A program made the translations under genes and the position numbers. A DNA stretch of 64,000 nt from Nonomuraea typhae (GTDB lineage: Bacteria > Actinomycetota > Actinomycetes > Streptosporangiales > Streptosporangiaceae): assembly GCF_009760925.1 (NCBI RefSeq), contig NZ_VRLV01000013.1:62001-126000 (forward strand), read 5' to 3'. The notes beneath the pieces are model-generated. The model had not been told where the DNA came from, did not search any database, and saw nothing but the letters and a program-made list of their open reading frames with translations. Positions 36,517-47,366 of this stretch are shown one piece after another. How positions within the stretch are numbered: the first letter of the stretch is position 1; every line of letters starts with the position of its first letter.

Positions 36517-37950
36517 TTGTTAATCCCGCTTGGTTTAGCGCTGATTATCATCGTTATCGGGCTGGCGCTCGGTGCGCGTTCGCTCCCCCGGCCCGTCCTG
36601 GAGCGCTTCGCCCGCCGCCAGGGGCTGCTGGTCACGCCCTATAACGGCGACCACGTCATCGCCTATCTCCGGGCGGTACGATCCTGGCGCGGAGCGGGCC
36701 TGCTCGGCGGCATCGCCTTTTCCCTGTATTTCCTGGGAAACCTGAATCTCCTCTTTCTCTTGTACGGCTGGCTCACCGGAGTGCTCGTCGCCGAATTCCA
36801 GCTGGCCGCCACCAGGCCACGCCATTGGGGCGGGCGGCGGCTCGAGCTGATCCCCCGCGCGCAGCTGGTCCTGTGGTGGCTGATCGCGCTCGCCTGCTGG
36901 GCGATGGCCGGTGTGTTCGTGGTCCGGTCGTTCACCGGCGAAATGGGCGTGGCCGAACGGTTCTTCCTGGCCGTGCCGCCCGTCGTGGCGCTGGCCGTAC
37001 ACCTGGTGCTGCGGGACCTGCGCGGGCGGGCCCTGCCCGCGGGGACCATGGACCTGGTGGCCGCCGAGTTCACCGCGCGCAGGACCTCGGCCCGCGTGCT
37101 GCTGGCCGGCGGCGGCGCCGTCACGTTCCTCAGCACGGGCGTCCTCCTGCTCGGGATCCTCCCGGCCCCGGCCCCTCCGCCGCCGACGATCGAACGCGGC
37201 CCCCTGCCGCCCATGCGGTTCGCCCGCGCGCAGCCGGATCGGGACCGGTGGGAAATGTGGACCGAGCGCGGGCAGCCGACGCCGTTGAGAGCGGCCGACC
37301 CGAGCGGCCCGCTCGCCGCCAGCGGCGACGGCGCGCACGTGATCTACCGCGACCGCGGCACCGGCAGACTGGTCTACCGCGGCCCGAACAGGACCGGCGC
37401 CCAAGAGCTCCCCGGCGCGGGCGAGATCGTCTTCTCCCGCGACGGCCGCCACGCCGCCATCGGCACGAGCCTGGTCGACACGAAGACCGGCGCCGCCGTC
37501 ACCGTGAACGCCGCCCGGATCCTCGGCATCGGCGGCGACCGGGTCGTCGGCACCGCCGGCCCGCGCGCCCTGCCCGGCACGCCCGCGACCGAGGTGCTCG
37601 TCTTCGACCTGCGTGGCGCCTTGCTGTCCCGCGCACCCCTCGACCCCTCCCTCGACGTACGGCTCACGCCGGACGGCACCGCGCTGACCGTGCTGACCTT
37701 CGACGACGTGGTGACCATGGACCCGGCCACCGGCGAGGTCCTGGGCAGGAAGCGGCTGAAACTCCCGCCCCGCACCGCCGACCAGGCCAGCCTGGGCTGG
37801 TCGGCGGACGGGCGGCTGCTGATCAAGGCCGAGCCGGGCGGCGCGGGCGGCCCCGGCCACTACCTGGTCGACGTGCGGACCGGCGCGGCCGAGGCCCTGA
37901 AGGAGATGCCGGAGCCCCGCGCCGGGCTGGTGTACGGGAGCGTCACGTGA
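36517..37950 (+). CDS. Multi-TM protein with C-terminal WD40-like/beta-propeller region, unknown
   Basis: The 477-residue protein starts with TTG 36517 behind GAAAGG (6 nt spacing). The N-terminal half has about six hydrophobic segments (LIPLGLALIIIVIGLALGARS; GIAFSLYFLGNLNLLFLLYGWLTG; VLWWLIALACWAMAGVFVV; VLLAGGGAVTFLSTGVLLLGILPAP). The C-terminal half (about 235-477) has repeating strands such as SGDGAHVIYRDRGTGRLVYRG, FSRDGRHAAIGTSLVDTKTG and LTPDGTALTVLTFDDVVTMDPATGEVLG, resembling TolB/WD40 blades. It is coupled to the next gene by a GTGA overlap. The function is unknown. Confidence 0.65.
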   Translation: MLIPLGLALIIIVIGLALGARSLPRPVLERFARRQGLLVTPYNGDHVIAYLRAVRSWRGAGLLGGIAFSLYFLGNLNLLFLLYGWLTGVLVAEFQLAATRPRHWGGRRLELIPRAQLVLWWLIALACWAMAGVFVVRSFTGEMGVAERFFLAVPPVVALAVHLVLRDLRGRALPAGTMDLVAAEFTARRTSARVLLAGGGAVTFLSTGVLLLGILPAPAPPPPTIERGPLPPMRFARAQPDRDRWEMWTERGQPTPLRAADPSGPLAASGDGAHVIYRDRGTGRLVYRGPNRTGAQELPGAGEIVFSRDGRHAAIGTSLVDTKTGAAVTVNAARILGIGGDRVVGTAGPRALPGTPATEVLVFDLRGALLSRAPLDPSLDVRLTPDGTALTVLTFDDVVTMDPATGEVLGRKRLKLPPRTADQASLGWSADGRLLIKAEPGGAGGPGHYLVDVRTGAAEALKEMPEPRAGLVYGSVT

Positions 37951-38939
37951 TCCGCCGGAGCCTGGCCGCGGCCGTCCTGGCGGCCGCCGTATGGGTCGTG
38001 CTGCCGCTCTGGCAGGGCGAGGACCTCGCGACGGTCCCGCCGGCGATCTCCGCCGCGGGCGCCCCCGCCCGGCTCGACGGCCCGGCGCCGGACCCCGTCC
38101 GCTACGCCTATGCGCCCACCTGCGACCAGGAGCCCGCCTGCTCGCACTGGAACCTCGTCTCGGCCGGCCGGCGCTGGTGGCTGCCCGGCGCCTCGGCCGT
38201 GAACCAGCTCGCGCTCAGCGCGGACGGCACCCTGGCCGCCTACTGGCTGGACGCGAAACGCGGCAACGTCGTGCACGACCTGACGACCGGCCGGATCAGG
38301 CCCCTGCCGGTCGCCAAGGACGCGATCGGCGTGGAGGAGGGCCTGCAGCCGCTCTTCTCCCCTGACAACCGGTACCTCATGATGCAGCGCGACCAGGACC
38401 CGCCGGAGGTCGTCGACCTCGTCGGCGGAACCGTGCGCCGCATGCCGTACGTCGGCGCCGTGCGCGGCTGGAGCGCCTCCGGCCTCGTCTTCGCCGCGAC
38501 GGAACCGGCCCGCGACCTGCCCGGGTACGTCGCCAGGACCATCTTCACGATCCGCACCCCGGAGGGCCGGCCGCTGCGCGCCCTCACGCTGCCCGGCGAC
38601 CTGTCGGCCACCGGCGCCCTCTCCCCCTCCGGCCGCACGCTCGCCACGCCGGCCAGGCAGGCGACGCCGGAGGCCATGGCCACGACCGGCATCGTGTTCA
38701 CCGGAGACCGCCCGCGCACGCTCACCCCGCACCCGCCACCGGGCTGGACCGTCACCGGCATCCTCCGCTGGCAGGACGAGCGCACCCTGGTCGCCGCCAT
38801 CGGCGACGAGGAGGGCCGCCACGGTTACGTCACGCTGGACGCGGAGACCGGCGCCACGGGCGCCCCCGCGATCGTCGAGCGGCCCGCGGCCGACCTCCCG
38901 TTCGTCTGGACCGACCCGGTGGTCGGCAGCCTCTCCTAG
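37947..38939 (+). CDS. Membrane-anchored beta-propeller-like protein, unknown
   Basis: This 330-residue product starts at GTG 37947, overlapping the preceding stop (GTGA). It has an N-terminal signal-anchor (IRRSLAAAVLAAAVWVVLPLW) and then propeller-like blades (LALSADGTLAAYWLDAKRGNVVHDLTTGRIRPL, LFSPDNRYLMMQRDQDPPEVVDLVGG, ALSPSGRTLATPARQ). It looks like an extracellular partner or paralogous half of its neighbour. It ends in CTAG shared with the convergent deacetylase gene. No family is recognised. Confidence 0.65.
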   Translation: MIRRSLAAAVLAAAVWVVLPLWQGEDLATVPPAISAAGAPARLDGPAPDPVRYAYAPTCDQEPACSHWNLVSAGRRWWLPGASAVNQLALSADGTLAAYWLDAKRGNVVHDLTTGRIRPLPVAKDAIGVEEGLQPLFSPDNRYLMMQRDQDPPEVVDLVGGTVRRMPYVGAVRGWSASGLVFAATEPARDLPGYVARTIFTIRTPEGRPLRALTLPGDLSATGALSPSGRTLATPARQATPEAMATTGIVFTGDRPRTLTPHPPPGWTVTGILRWQDERTLVAAIGDEEGRHGYVTLDAETGATGAPAIVERPAADLPFVWTDPVVGSLS

Positions 38940-39964
38940 TACGGCAGCGCGCGGGCGGCGAAGTCCTTGCGCAGGAACGGCGCCTTGAACTTCGGGAACG
39001 CCACGGTGCCGACGTCACCGTCGGAGGTGAACCGCATGTCCGGGTTGTTCTTGAGCCAGTCCAGCCACGCCGTCGAGCAGAACTGCGTGCAGTCGCCCTT
39101 CTTGTCCATCGCCTTGATGCGCGGGATGCCGAGCGGATCGAAGGTCTTGGTGAACGGCGCCGGCGCGGGCGTGTACCCGGCCAGGAAGACGCCGCTGTGG
39201 TTGTAGGCCACGCCGTCGCCCTTGCCGCGCAGCGCCCAGTCCTTCTTGCGCGGCTGGCTCCCGTACGGCAGGGCCAGCGTCACCGGCTGGTGGTAGGCCA
39301 GGGAGTTGACCTGCTTCTGGATCGAGGTGATCTGCTCGGTCACCTCCTTCTGGGAGCGGGTGCCCAGGTTGACGTGGTCGCGGGTGTGGTTGCCGATGTC
39401 GAAGCCGTTGTCCTTCAGCCAGAGCAGCGCCTGGGCCTGCTCCTCCTTGACGGTCTTGCCGAACATGTCACGGGTGACGTAGAAGGTGGCGACCGGGCGG
39501 AAGCCGGGGTGCTTGGCGGCGATCTCGCGCAGGATGGCTACGGCGGTGTCCTGCCGGGGCACCCCGAGGTCGTCGAGGTCGAGCTGAGAGGGCGAGGAGT
39601 CGTCGAAGGTGAGCACGACCGGGTGTTTGCCCGCCGGGATGCCGATCTTCCCGGTGGCGTACTCGGCCGCGGTGATCGGGACGTAGCCGTCAGCGGCCAG
39701 GCGTTCGAGGTCGGCGCGGAACTTCTCGGGCGTCCGGTCGTCGTCGGAGCCCGGATTCTTGATGATCCGGTGGTACATCAGCACCGGCACCTGACCCAGC
39801 TCGTTGGCCTTGACCTTGGCCGCCGCCGCGGCCTTGGCCTGCTTGGCCTGCTGGATCCTGACCGCCGCGTCGGCCTGCGTGACCGGCTTGACGGCCGGTT
39901 CGGATCCACACCCAGTCACGACCGCGCCAAGCGCGACCAATCCGAGAACGCCTCTCAGACGCAT
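38936..39964 (-). CDS. Polysaccharide deacetylase family lipoprotein (NodB/CE4)
   Basis: The 342-residue lipoprotein has a lipobox VVTGCG (Cys19) and a helical Ala/Lys-rich linker. The CE4 domain shows VPVLMYHRI, the metal-binding VVLTFDDSSPSQ (catalytic Asp-Asp), HTRDHVNLG (HxxxH ligands) and LALPYGSQPRKKDW. It probably removes N-acetyl groups from extracellular GlcNAc polymers such as peptidoglycan. The start at ATG 39964 (MRLRGVLG) follows GGGGGAA. The gene tail overlaps the preceding convergent gene by CTAG. Confidence 0.88.
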   Translation of the reverse strand: MRLRGVLGLVALGAVVTGCGSEPAVKPVTQADAAVRIQQAKQAKAAAAAKVKANELGQVPVLMYHRIIKNPGSDDDRTPEKFRADLERLAADGYVPITAAEYATGKIGIPAGKHPVVLTFDDSSPSQLDLDDLGVPRQDTAVAILREIAAKHPGFRPVATFYVTRDMFGKTVKEEQAQALLWLKDNGFDIGNHTRDHVNLGTRSQKEVTEQITSIQKQVNSLAYHQPVTLALPYGSQPRKKDWALRGKGDGVAYNHSGVFLAGYTPAPAPFTKTFDPLGIPRIKAMDKKGDCTQFCSTAWLDWLKNNPDMRFTSDGDVGTVAFPKFKAPFLRKDFAARALPY

Positions 39965-40136
39965 CGGTTCCCCCCACACAATGCGACCTTTCAGTTACTC
40001 CGTGTGACGTGCCCATGCGGCAACTGCGCCACTCCGTCGTACGGCAAAAGAGATCGCCAAAGGTGGGCCTGTCGCGGGCGGACCGGCCACCGGATATCTT
40101 GATGTCAAGCAATCGCAGACGTGGAGCGGACATCCG

Positions 40137-42338
<2,202 letters not shown>

Positions 42339-42351
42339 CGGCATCGGAAAC

Positions 42352-42378
42352 GGGCGGTGGGTGCGCACCCCACCGCCC
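42352..42378 (+). terminator. Terminator downstream of icd
   Basis: GGGCGGTGGGTGC (42352-42364) pairs with GCACCCCACCGCCC (42365-42378, one bulge) and is followed by TTTCT. It could also terminate the convergent DUF3017-like transcript. Confidence 0.8.
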
Positions 42379-42387
42379 TTTCTGTCG

Positions 42388-42681
42388 CTATCCCCCGAGC
42401 AACTGGAGCACGGCGGGCTTGAGCACGTCGCCGAACTGCAGGAACATCCCCACGGCCACCAGGCCGACGCCGAATCCCCCGTAGAGCACCATGTCGGTCC
42501 GCGGCGTCCGGACCGCCATGAGCCCGCCGTACCCCGCGAAACGCAACGCGCCGGCCACGAGCAGCACGGCGCCCAGCGCGAACGCCCCCCACTCGGCGTC
42601 CACGAAGAGGATCGTGAGCACGGCAAGCACCGCTCCCGCCAGAATCAACGGGAACGGCCCCCATCCCTCACCGCTCGTCAA
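42388..42681 (-). CDS. DUF3017-like three-TM membrane protein
   Basis: The protein of about 97 residues has three TM helices: FPLILAGAVLAVLTILFVDA, GAFALGAVLLVAGALRFAGY and YGGFGVGLVAVGMFLQFG. The loop LLAVR-like segment LMAVRTPRTDMV links helices 2 and 3, the pattern of the actinobacterial DUF3017 family. The start is not secure: TTG 42681 (GGAAA upstream) overlaps citrate synthase by 14 nt, and GTG 42720 would extend it by 13 residues. It lies downstream of the citrate synthase gene, probably in the same transcript. The function is unknown. Confidence 0.65.
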   Translation of the reverse strand: MTSGEGWGPFPLILAGAVLAVLTILFVDAEWGAFALGAVLLVAGALRFAGYGGLMAVRTPRTDMVLYGGFGVGLVAVGMFLQFGDVLKPAVLQLLGG

Positions 42682-43780
42682 TAGGTTTCCATTTCTGATC
42701 GCGCTCCCCAATGTACTCACTATCGGGGCGAATCAGCCGGTTGTCCGCGTGTTGCTCGATGACGTGCGCCGTCCAGCCGGACATGCGGCTGATCGAGAAG
42801 ACCGCCGTGAACAGGTCGGTCGGAATCCCCAGGTAGTGGTAGACCGAAGCGGCGTAGAAGTCCACGTTCGGGTAGAGGCCCTTGGTCTCGAAGACCACCT
42901 CTTCCATCTCCTTGGACATCCGGTAGTACTTCGGGTCGTCCCCCGACAGCTCCTCCGACATGCGGCGCAGGTGTGTGGCGCGCGGGTCCTCGGTCTTGTA
43001 GACGCGGTGGCCGAAGCCCATGATCTTCTCGCCCGCGGCGAGCTTGTCGCGTACGGCCTGCGCCACGCCGTCCGGCGAGATCGACTCCAGCGTCTTCATG
43101 ACCTGCTCGTTGGCGCCGCCGTGCAGGGGGCCCTTCAGCGTGCCGATGGCCGCGACGATGGCGGAGTGCATGTCCGACAGCGTCGCCGCGCAGACCCGGG
43201 CGGCGAACGTCGAGGCGTTCATGGTGTGGTCGGCGTGCAGCACCAGGCACTCGTCGAAGATCTCCGCCTCGCGTGCGGAGGGTGCGTGGCCGGCCACCTG
43301 GAGCAGGAAGTTGCCGGCGATGCTGAGCGACGGGTCGGCCTCCGGCACGCCCTTGCCCGAGCGGGCGGCGTGGTAGTGGGCGACCAGGAGCGGCTGCTGG
43401 GCGGTCAGCCGGGCGGCCTTGCGCAGGTCGGCCTCGGGCGCGATCGAGTCGCGGTCGGGGTCGTCGGCGCTGGCCAGCGAGACCAGTGAGCGCAACGCCT
43501 CCATGGGTTTCTGCTTACCGGCGATCTCGGCGATGTTGGCCGAGACGAGCGGGCCGAGTTCCCGCCCGGCGACCAGCTCGTCACCGAACGCCTGGAGCTC
43601 GGCGCGGTTGGGGAGCTTGCCGCGCTGGAGCAGATGCGCGGTCTCTTCGAACGTCGCGTGGCCGGCCAGGTCGTGGATGTCGTATCCGCGGTAGAACAGG
43701 CGACCGGCCCTGCCGTCGATGTCGCTGAGTGCCGTGGACGCGGCTACGACATCTGCCAGGCCTTTAGTGTTGTCCGCCAT
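42668..43780 (-). CDS. gltA: Citrate synthase
   Basis: This 370-residue short-type citrate synthase condenses acetyl-CoA and oxaloacetate. It has LVLHADHTMNASTFAARV (catalytic His), LKGPLHGGANEQVM, IMGFGHRVYKTEDPRATHLRRMS and YPNVDFYAASVYHYLGIPTDLFTAVFSISRMSGWTAHVIEQ with the catalytic Asp. The short type also includes 2-methylcitrate synthases. The lack of prpB/prpD neighbours and the nearby icd and mdh favour citrate synthase. ATG 43780 is followed by typical N-terminal sequence (SDIDGRAGRLFYRGYDI). Confidence 0.92.
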   Translation of the reverse strand: MADNTKGLADVVAASTALSDIDGRAGRLFYRGYDIHDLAGHATFEETAHLLQRGKLPNRAELQAFGDELVAGRELGPLVSANIAEIAGKQKPMEALRSLVSLASADDPDRDSIAPEADLRKAARLTAQQPLLVAHYHAARSGKGVPEADPSLSIAGNFLLQVAGHAPSAREAEIFDECLVLHADHTMNASTFAARVCAATLSDMHSAIVAAIGTLKGPLHGGANEQVMKTLESISPDGVAQAVRDKLAAGEKIMGFGHRVYKTEDPRATHLRRMSEELSGDDPKYYRMSKEMEEVVFETKGLYPNVDFYAASVYHYLGIPTDLFTAVFSISRMSGWTAHVIEQHADNRLIRPDSEYIGERDQKWKPIDER

Positions 43781-44000
43781 GGGCGCTTCCTCCGCTTATC
43801 GTCGCTGGAAGTCTACCCGTGAGCAGGCAAAACCGGCCGCAGAGGTCCAGACCAATTTCATGCTGGATTCTCCTTATGGCAAAGGCGATTCCCCATCCCC
43901 TCGTTTGGGTAAGCCGGAGCTGTAGTAATAGTTACGGCGGGCTACCCGAGGAGGAACTGCCGCCGTCTCACGCTGCGTCCGCTAACGGAAGGGAACTGCC

Positions 44001-44648
44001 GTGGAGGGGCCGTTCATACGCATCGAGGACACTGGCGAGGTGGTCCCGTTGCGCCCCGAGATCACGACGGTCGGCAGAGGTCGCGGTGTCGACATCCGAC
44101 TCACCGATCCCAGCGTGTCTCGGCTCCATGCCGAATTCGTCCGGAGAGGACCCTACCTGTACGTCGTTGACCTGGGCTTGTCCCGCAACGGCACCCGGGT
44201 GAACGGCAGGCCGATCGCCCGGAGGGTCCTCGACGACGGCGACGTCGTCTCCTTCGGCGCCGCCCGCGGCCGGATCGGCGGGGTTCCGCGCGAGGACTTC
44301 ACCCCCGAGGTGGAGCTGAGGAGAGCGGCGGCCCCGGAGCTGACCCGGCGCGAGGTCGACGTGCTGACCTCGCTGTGCCGGCCGGCGCTGTCGGACGAGG
44401 CGTTCGTCGCTCCGGCGACCGCCCGCGAGATCGCCGACGACCTGGTGGTGACCGAGGCCGCGGTCAAGCAGCACCTTCTGCGGCTCTACCAGAAGTTCAG
44501 AATCCCCGAAGGAACCAACCGGCGCACCCGGCTGGCCAACGAGGTCGTCGCCCTCGGCCTGGTCCGGCCCACCCCCGTGGTGCCGCCGCAGCGGTCAGGA
44601 ACACCGGCGGAGCAGCAGCCGTCGGCGGCGGGACGCAGGGCTTCATAG
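44001..44648 (+). CDS. FHA domain protein with C-terminal helix-turn-helix-like region
   Basis: The 215-residue protein begins at GTG 44001. The FHA domain (about 5-95) has VGRGRGVDIRLTDPSVSRLHAEFVRRG and LYVVDLGLSRNGTRVNGRPI, the phosphothreonine-binding Arg, Ser-x-x-His and Asn landmarks. The C-terminal part (about 115-195) reads LTRREVDVLTSLCRPAL, ATAREIADDLVVTEAAVKQHLLRLYQKF, a LuxR/sigma-4-like HTH found in many actinobacterial FHA proteins. The arrangement suggests a DNA-binding output controlled by Ser/Thr kinases. Its stop overlaps that of convergent anmK. Confidence 0.85.
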   Translation: MEGPFIRIEDTGEVVPLRPEITTVGRGRGVDIRLTDPSVSRLHAEFVRRGPYLYVVDLGLSRNGTRVNGRPIARRVLDDGDVVSFGAARGRIGGVPREDFTPEVELRRAAAPELTRREVDVLTSLCRPALSDEAFVAPATAREIADDLVVTEAAVKQHLLRLYQKFRIPEGTNRRTRLANEVVALGLVRPTPVVPPQRSGTPAEQQPSAAGRRAS

Positions 44649-45743
44649 GAAACGGATCGCTACCGGGGCTTCGGCGAGGGGTTCCGGCAGCACCAGAGGC
44701 CCGGATCCCGGCGTTATCGTGCCCAGGACGCGTGCGCCCACCGCACCGGTGCAACTGGGCACGGTAGCGGGCAGACCATGCGCGGTCAGCCAGCCGAACA
44801 GCGAGAACGCGATGGCCTCCTTCGCGTCCGCGGGCACGCCCAGCTCGTCGCTGGGCACGAGCCGGGCCGCGGTGCGCTCGCGCAGCATGCCCATGAGCGT
44901 GGGATTGCGCACGCCGCCCCCGGAGACGACCACGGTGTCGAGGGCGTGCCGCCGGATCTCCGCCGCCACCGTCTCGGCGGTGAGCGCGGTCAGCGTCGCC
45001 ACGAGATCGGCCTGCGCGAGCGGGGTCTCCCTCACGTACGAGGCCGTGAACAGTTCCTTGCCCGTCGTCTTGGGCGGCTCGAGCGCGTAGTACGGCTCGG
45101 CGAGCAGCTCCGCCAGCAGGCGCTCGTCGATCTTCCCCGCCGCGCCGAGCACCCCGTCCTTGTCGTACGGCGGCGCCGCCGCGTCGATCAGCGCGCAGGC
45201 CGGCCCGGTGTCGTAGGCGATGGCCGCGCCGGCGACCGTGAGGTTGGCGATGCCCCCGAGGTTGAGCGCGCCGGCCCGGCCGCCGAGGCCGTTGAGCATG
45301 AGCAGGTCGAGATAGGACACCAGCGGCGCCCCGTTGCCTCCGGCGGCCACGTCCCGCACGCGCAGGTCGGAGACGACGGGCAGCCCGGTGCACTCGGCGA
45401 TCCAGGCGGGCTGGCCGAGCTGGAGCGTGCCCAGGACGCCGCCGCCGGAGACCCAGTGGAAGAGGGTCTGCCCGTGGGAGCAGACGAGGTCGGCCGGCCC
45501 CGCCGTACGGGCTGCTTCGGCGAACTCCTGGCCGATGAGGGTGTCCAGGGCGCAGACCTCGCCCATGCCGACCTCGCCGGGCGGCAGGGCGGCGACGATG
45601 CGGGCCCTCAGGTCCTCGGGGTAGGGGCGCTCGCCGGTGGCGAGGATCGTGCCGGTGAGCACGCCGCCGGCCGGCGTCCAGTCGACGATCGCGGTGTCGA
45701 TCCCGTCGTGGGACGTTCCCGACATCATCCCGAGGACCCGCAT
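44643..45743 (-). CDS. anmK: Anhydro-N-acetylmuramic acid kinase
   Basis: This 366-residue ASKHA-fold kinase phosphorylates and opens 1,6-anhydroMurNAc to MurNAc-6-phosphate during peptidoglycan recycling. It has the family start VLGMMSGTSHDGIDTAIVD, CSHGQTLFHW, ALNLGGIANLTV, the AYDTGPACALID motif with the catalytic Asp, PPKTTGKELFTASYV, and VVSGGGVRNPTLM. The length fits (about 370). It lies 8 bp from the end of the GH10-like gene upstream, so the two may be cotranscribed. Confidence 0.94.
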   Translation of the reverse strand: MRVLGMMSGTSHDGIDTAIVDWTPAGGVLTGTILATGERPYPEDLRARIVAALPPGEVGMGEVCALDTLIGQEFAEAARTAGPADLVCSHGQTLFHWVSGGGVLGTLQLGQPAWIAECTGLPVVSDLRVRDVAAGGNGAPLVSYLDLLMLNGLGGRAGALNLGGIANLTVAGAAIAYDTGPACALIDAAAPPYDKDGVLGAAGKIDERLLAELLAEPYYALEPPKTTGKELFTASYVRETPLAQADLVATLTALTAETVAAEIRRHALDTVVVSGGGVRNPTLMGMLRERTAARLVPSDELGVPADAKEAIAFSLFGWLTAHGLPATVPSCTGAVGARVLGTITPGSGPLVLPEPLAEAPVAIRFL

Positions 45744-45751
45744 GGCTCTCC

Positions 45752-47275
45752 TTACCTCGCGCGGGCGGGGAAGCTGGGCCGCGAGGTCCTGCTCACCCGG
45801 TCCACGGCCATCGCGTAGTAGTGGTCGCCCCGCTTGCCGGCCGGATCTGTCCAGCTCAGGACCCGGTCGCCGGGCAGCACGGCCACCAGGTCGCGGGCGT
45901 CGTCGAAGGAGTGGATCGGCCCGGCGGAACGGAAGATCGCGAACTGGAACGGCTCCGCCCGGCCGGTCGCCACGATCTTGAGCTCGACGCCGGCGCTCAC
46001 CTTGCGGGCCCGCGCGATCACGGGACGGCTGGGGGCGCGGCCGCCGGCCAGGCGCGGCAGCAGCGGCGCCAGCGCGGGGCGCTGGTGGTGCTCGTTGACC
46101 GCGGTGGTGACGGACTTGATCCGGTCGGCGCGCACGTCACCGGCGCTGAACCAGATGTCGCCGCTGATCTCGGGGTGGTTGCGGTTGAGCGTGAGGTGCC
46201 TGGACAGTTCGGCCGGGTCCTGCCACTGCGGCGCCTGGGCCGGGTCGCCCGCCTTGTAGGCGGCCTGGCCGATCCACAGCAGCGTGCCGGTGCCCTTGGC
46301 CACGTCCGACCACCACGGCACCAGCTTGGCGTAGTCGGCCGGCGGCTGGCCGATGTACCAGTAGAGCTGGGGCGCGATGTAGTCGAGCCAGCCCTTCTTC
46401 ACCCAGCCGCGGGTGTCGGCGTGCAGGTTGTCGTAGGACTGGCCGCCGGCGGTGTCGGAGCCGAGCGGGTCACTGGCCTTGTTGCGCCAGATGCCCGACG
46501 GGCTGATGCCCCAGGAGACCTCGGGCTTGACCTCGCGCACCCGCTGCTGCATCTCCGAGACCATGAGGTCGACGTTGTTGCGCCGCCAGGCGGCCAGGTC
46601 GGGGAAGCCGGCGCCGTACTTGGCGAAGGCGGCGCTGTCGTCGAAGGCCGCAGTGTTGGTCGGGTAGAAGTAGTCGTCGAAGTGCAGGCCGTCGATGTCG
46701 TAGCGGGTGATCGCGTCGAGCATGGCGTCCTGGCAGAACTTGCGCACCTCGGGCAGGCCCGGGTTGTAGTAGAGCTTGCCGCCGAACGGCAGGATCCACT
46801 CGGGGTTCTTGCGGCCGGGGTGGTCGGGGTGGAGCTTGGCCGGGTCGGGCTGCATCGAGACGCGGTAGGGGTTGAACCACGCGTGGAAGGCCAGGCCGCG
46901 CTTGTGGGTCTCCTCGACGGCGAAGCCGAGCGGGTCGTAGCCGGGGTCCTGCCCCTGAACCCCGGTGATCCACTCCGACCACGGCTCGTACGGCGAGGAC
47001 CAGAACGCGTCGGCCGTGGGCCGGATCTGCACGAACACCGAGTTGAGCTTGCGCTCGACGGCCAGGTCGAGCCAGGCGAGGTATTCGGCCTTCTGCTCCT
47101 CGGCCGTGAGGCCCTTTCTGGACGGCCAGTTGATGTTGACCACGGAGGCGATCCACATGCCGCGCATCTGGCGCAGGGGCGGAACGTAGCCGGTGGCGGC
47201 GAAGGCGGGAAGCGGGACGACGGAGGCTGCGGCGGCGAGGGCGAGACCCTTGAAAACGGTCCGTCTGCTGGGCAT
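45752..47275 (-). CDS. Secreted glycoside hydrolase family 10-like protein (GHL10/DUF187)
   Basis: The 507-residue protein has a Tat-type signal (SRRTVFKGLALAAAASVVPLPAFA). The GHL10 TIM barrel follows, with MRGMWIASVVNINWPSRKGL, NSVFVQIRPTADAFWSSPYEPWS, GLAFHAWFNPYRVS and YDIDGLHFDDYFYP (catalytic-face Asp residues). The C-terminal 100 residues form a beta domain. The family is likely glycan-degrading; related proteins in Gram-positives act on peptidoglycan or cell-surface glycans. It sits between anmK and the divergent nagZ, which supports a cell-wall role. Confidence 0.88.
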   Translation of the reverse strand: MPSRRTVFKGLALAAAASVVPLPAFAATGYVPPLRQMRGMWIASVVNINWPSRKGLTAEEQKAEYLAWLDLAVERKLNSVFVQIRPTADAFWSSPYEPWSEWITGVQGQDPGYDPLGFAVEETHKRGLAFHAWFNPYRVSMQPDPAKLHPDHPGRKNPEWILPFGGKLYYNPGLPEVRKFCQDAMLDAITRYDIDGLHFDDYFYPTNTAAFDDSAAFAKYGAGFPDLAAWRRNNVDLMVSEMQQRVREVKPEVSWGISPSGIWRNKASDPLGSDTAGGQSYDNLHADTRGWVKKGWLDYIAPQLYWYIGQPPADYAKLVPWWSDVAKGTGTLLWIGQAAYKAGDPAQAPQWQDPAELSRHLTLNRNHPEISGDIWFSAGDVRADRIKSVTTAVNEHHQRPALAPLLPRLAGGRAPSRPVIARARKVSAGVELKIVATGRAEPFQFAIFRSAGPIHSFDDARDLVAVLPGDRVLSWTDPAGKRGDHYYAMAVDRVSRTSRPSFPARAR

Positions 47276-47324
47276 CTGGGGGGTGGCCTCTCGGGAAGTG
47301 GTTGTGTCTGGGGCGACGATGACA

Positions 47325-47361
47325 GAAAATTACCTTCAATACAACGATTGTGAAGGAAAAT
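47325..47361. promoter_or_regulatory. Candidate RpiR/MurR operator between the GH10-like gene and nagZ
   Basis: An inverted repeat, ATTACCTTCA (47329-47338) and TGAAGGAAAAT (47351-47361), is centred in the 91 bp gap between divergent genes. The core is CCTTCA / TGAAGG with a 12 nt spacer. A regulator gene of the RpiR type lies just downstream, so it is a plausible ligand-responsive operator. Binding is inferred. Confidence 0.5.
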
Positions 47362-47366
47362 GCCGC

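Noticed and set aside
42668..43780. 2-methylcitrate synthase instead of citrate synthase
   Set aside because: No prpB or prpD genes are present and icd is adjacent. The residues cannot settle it fully, but citrate synthase fits better.
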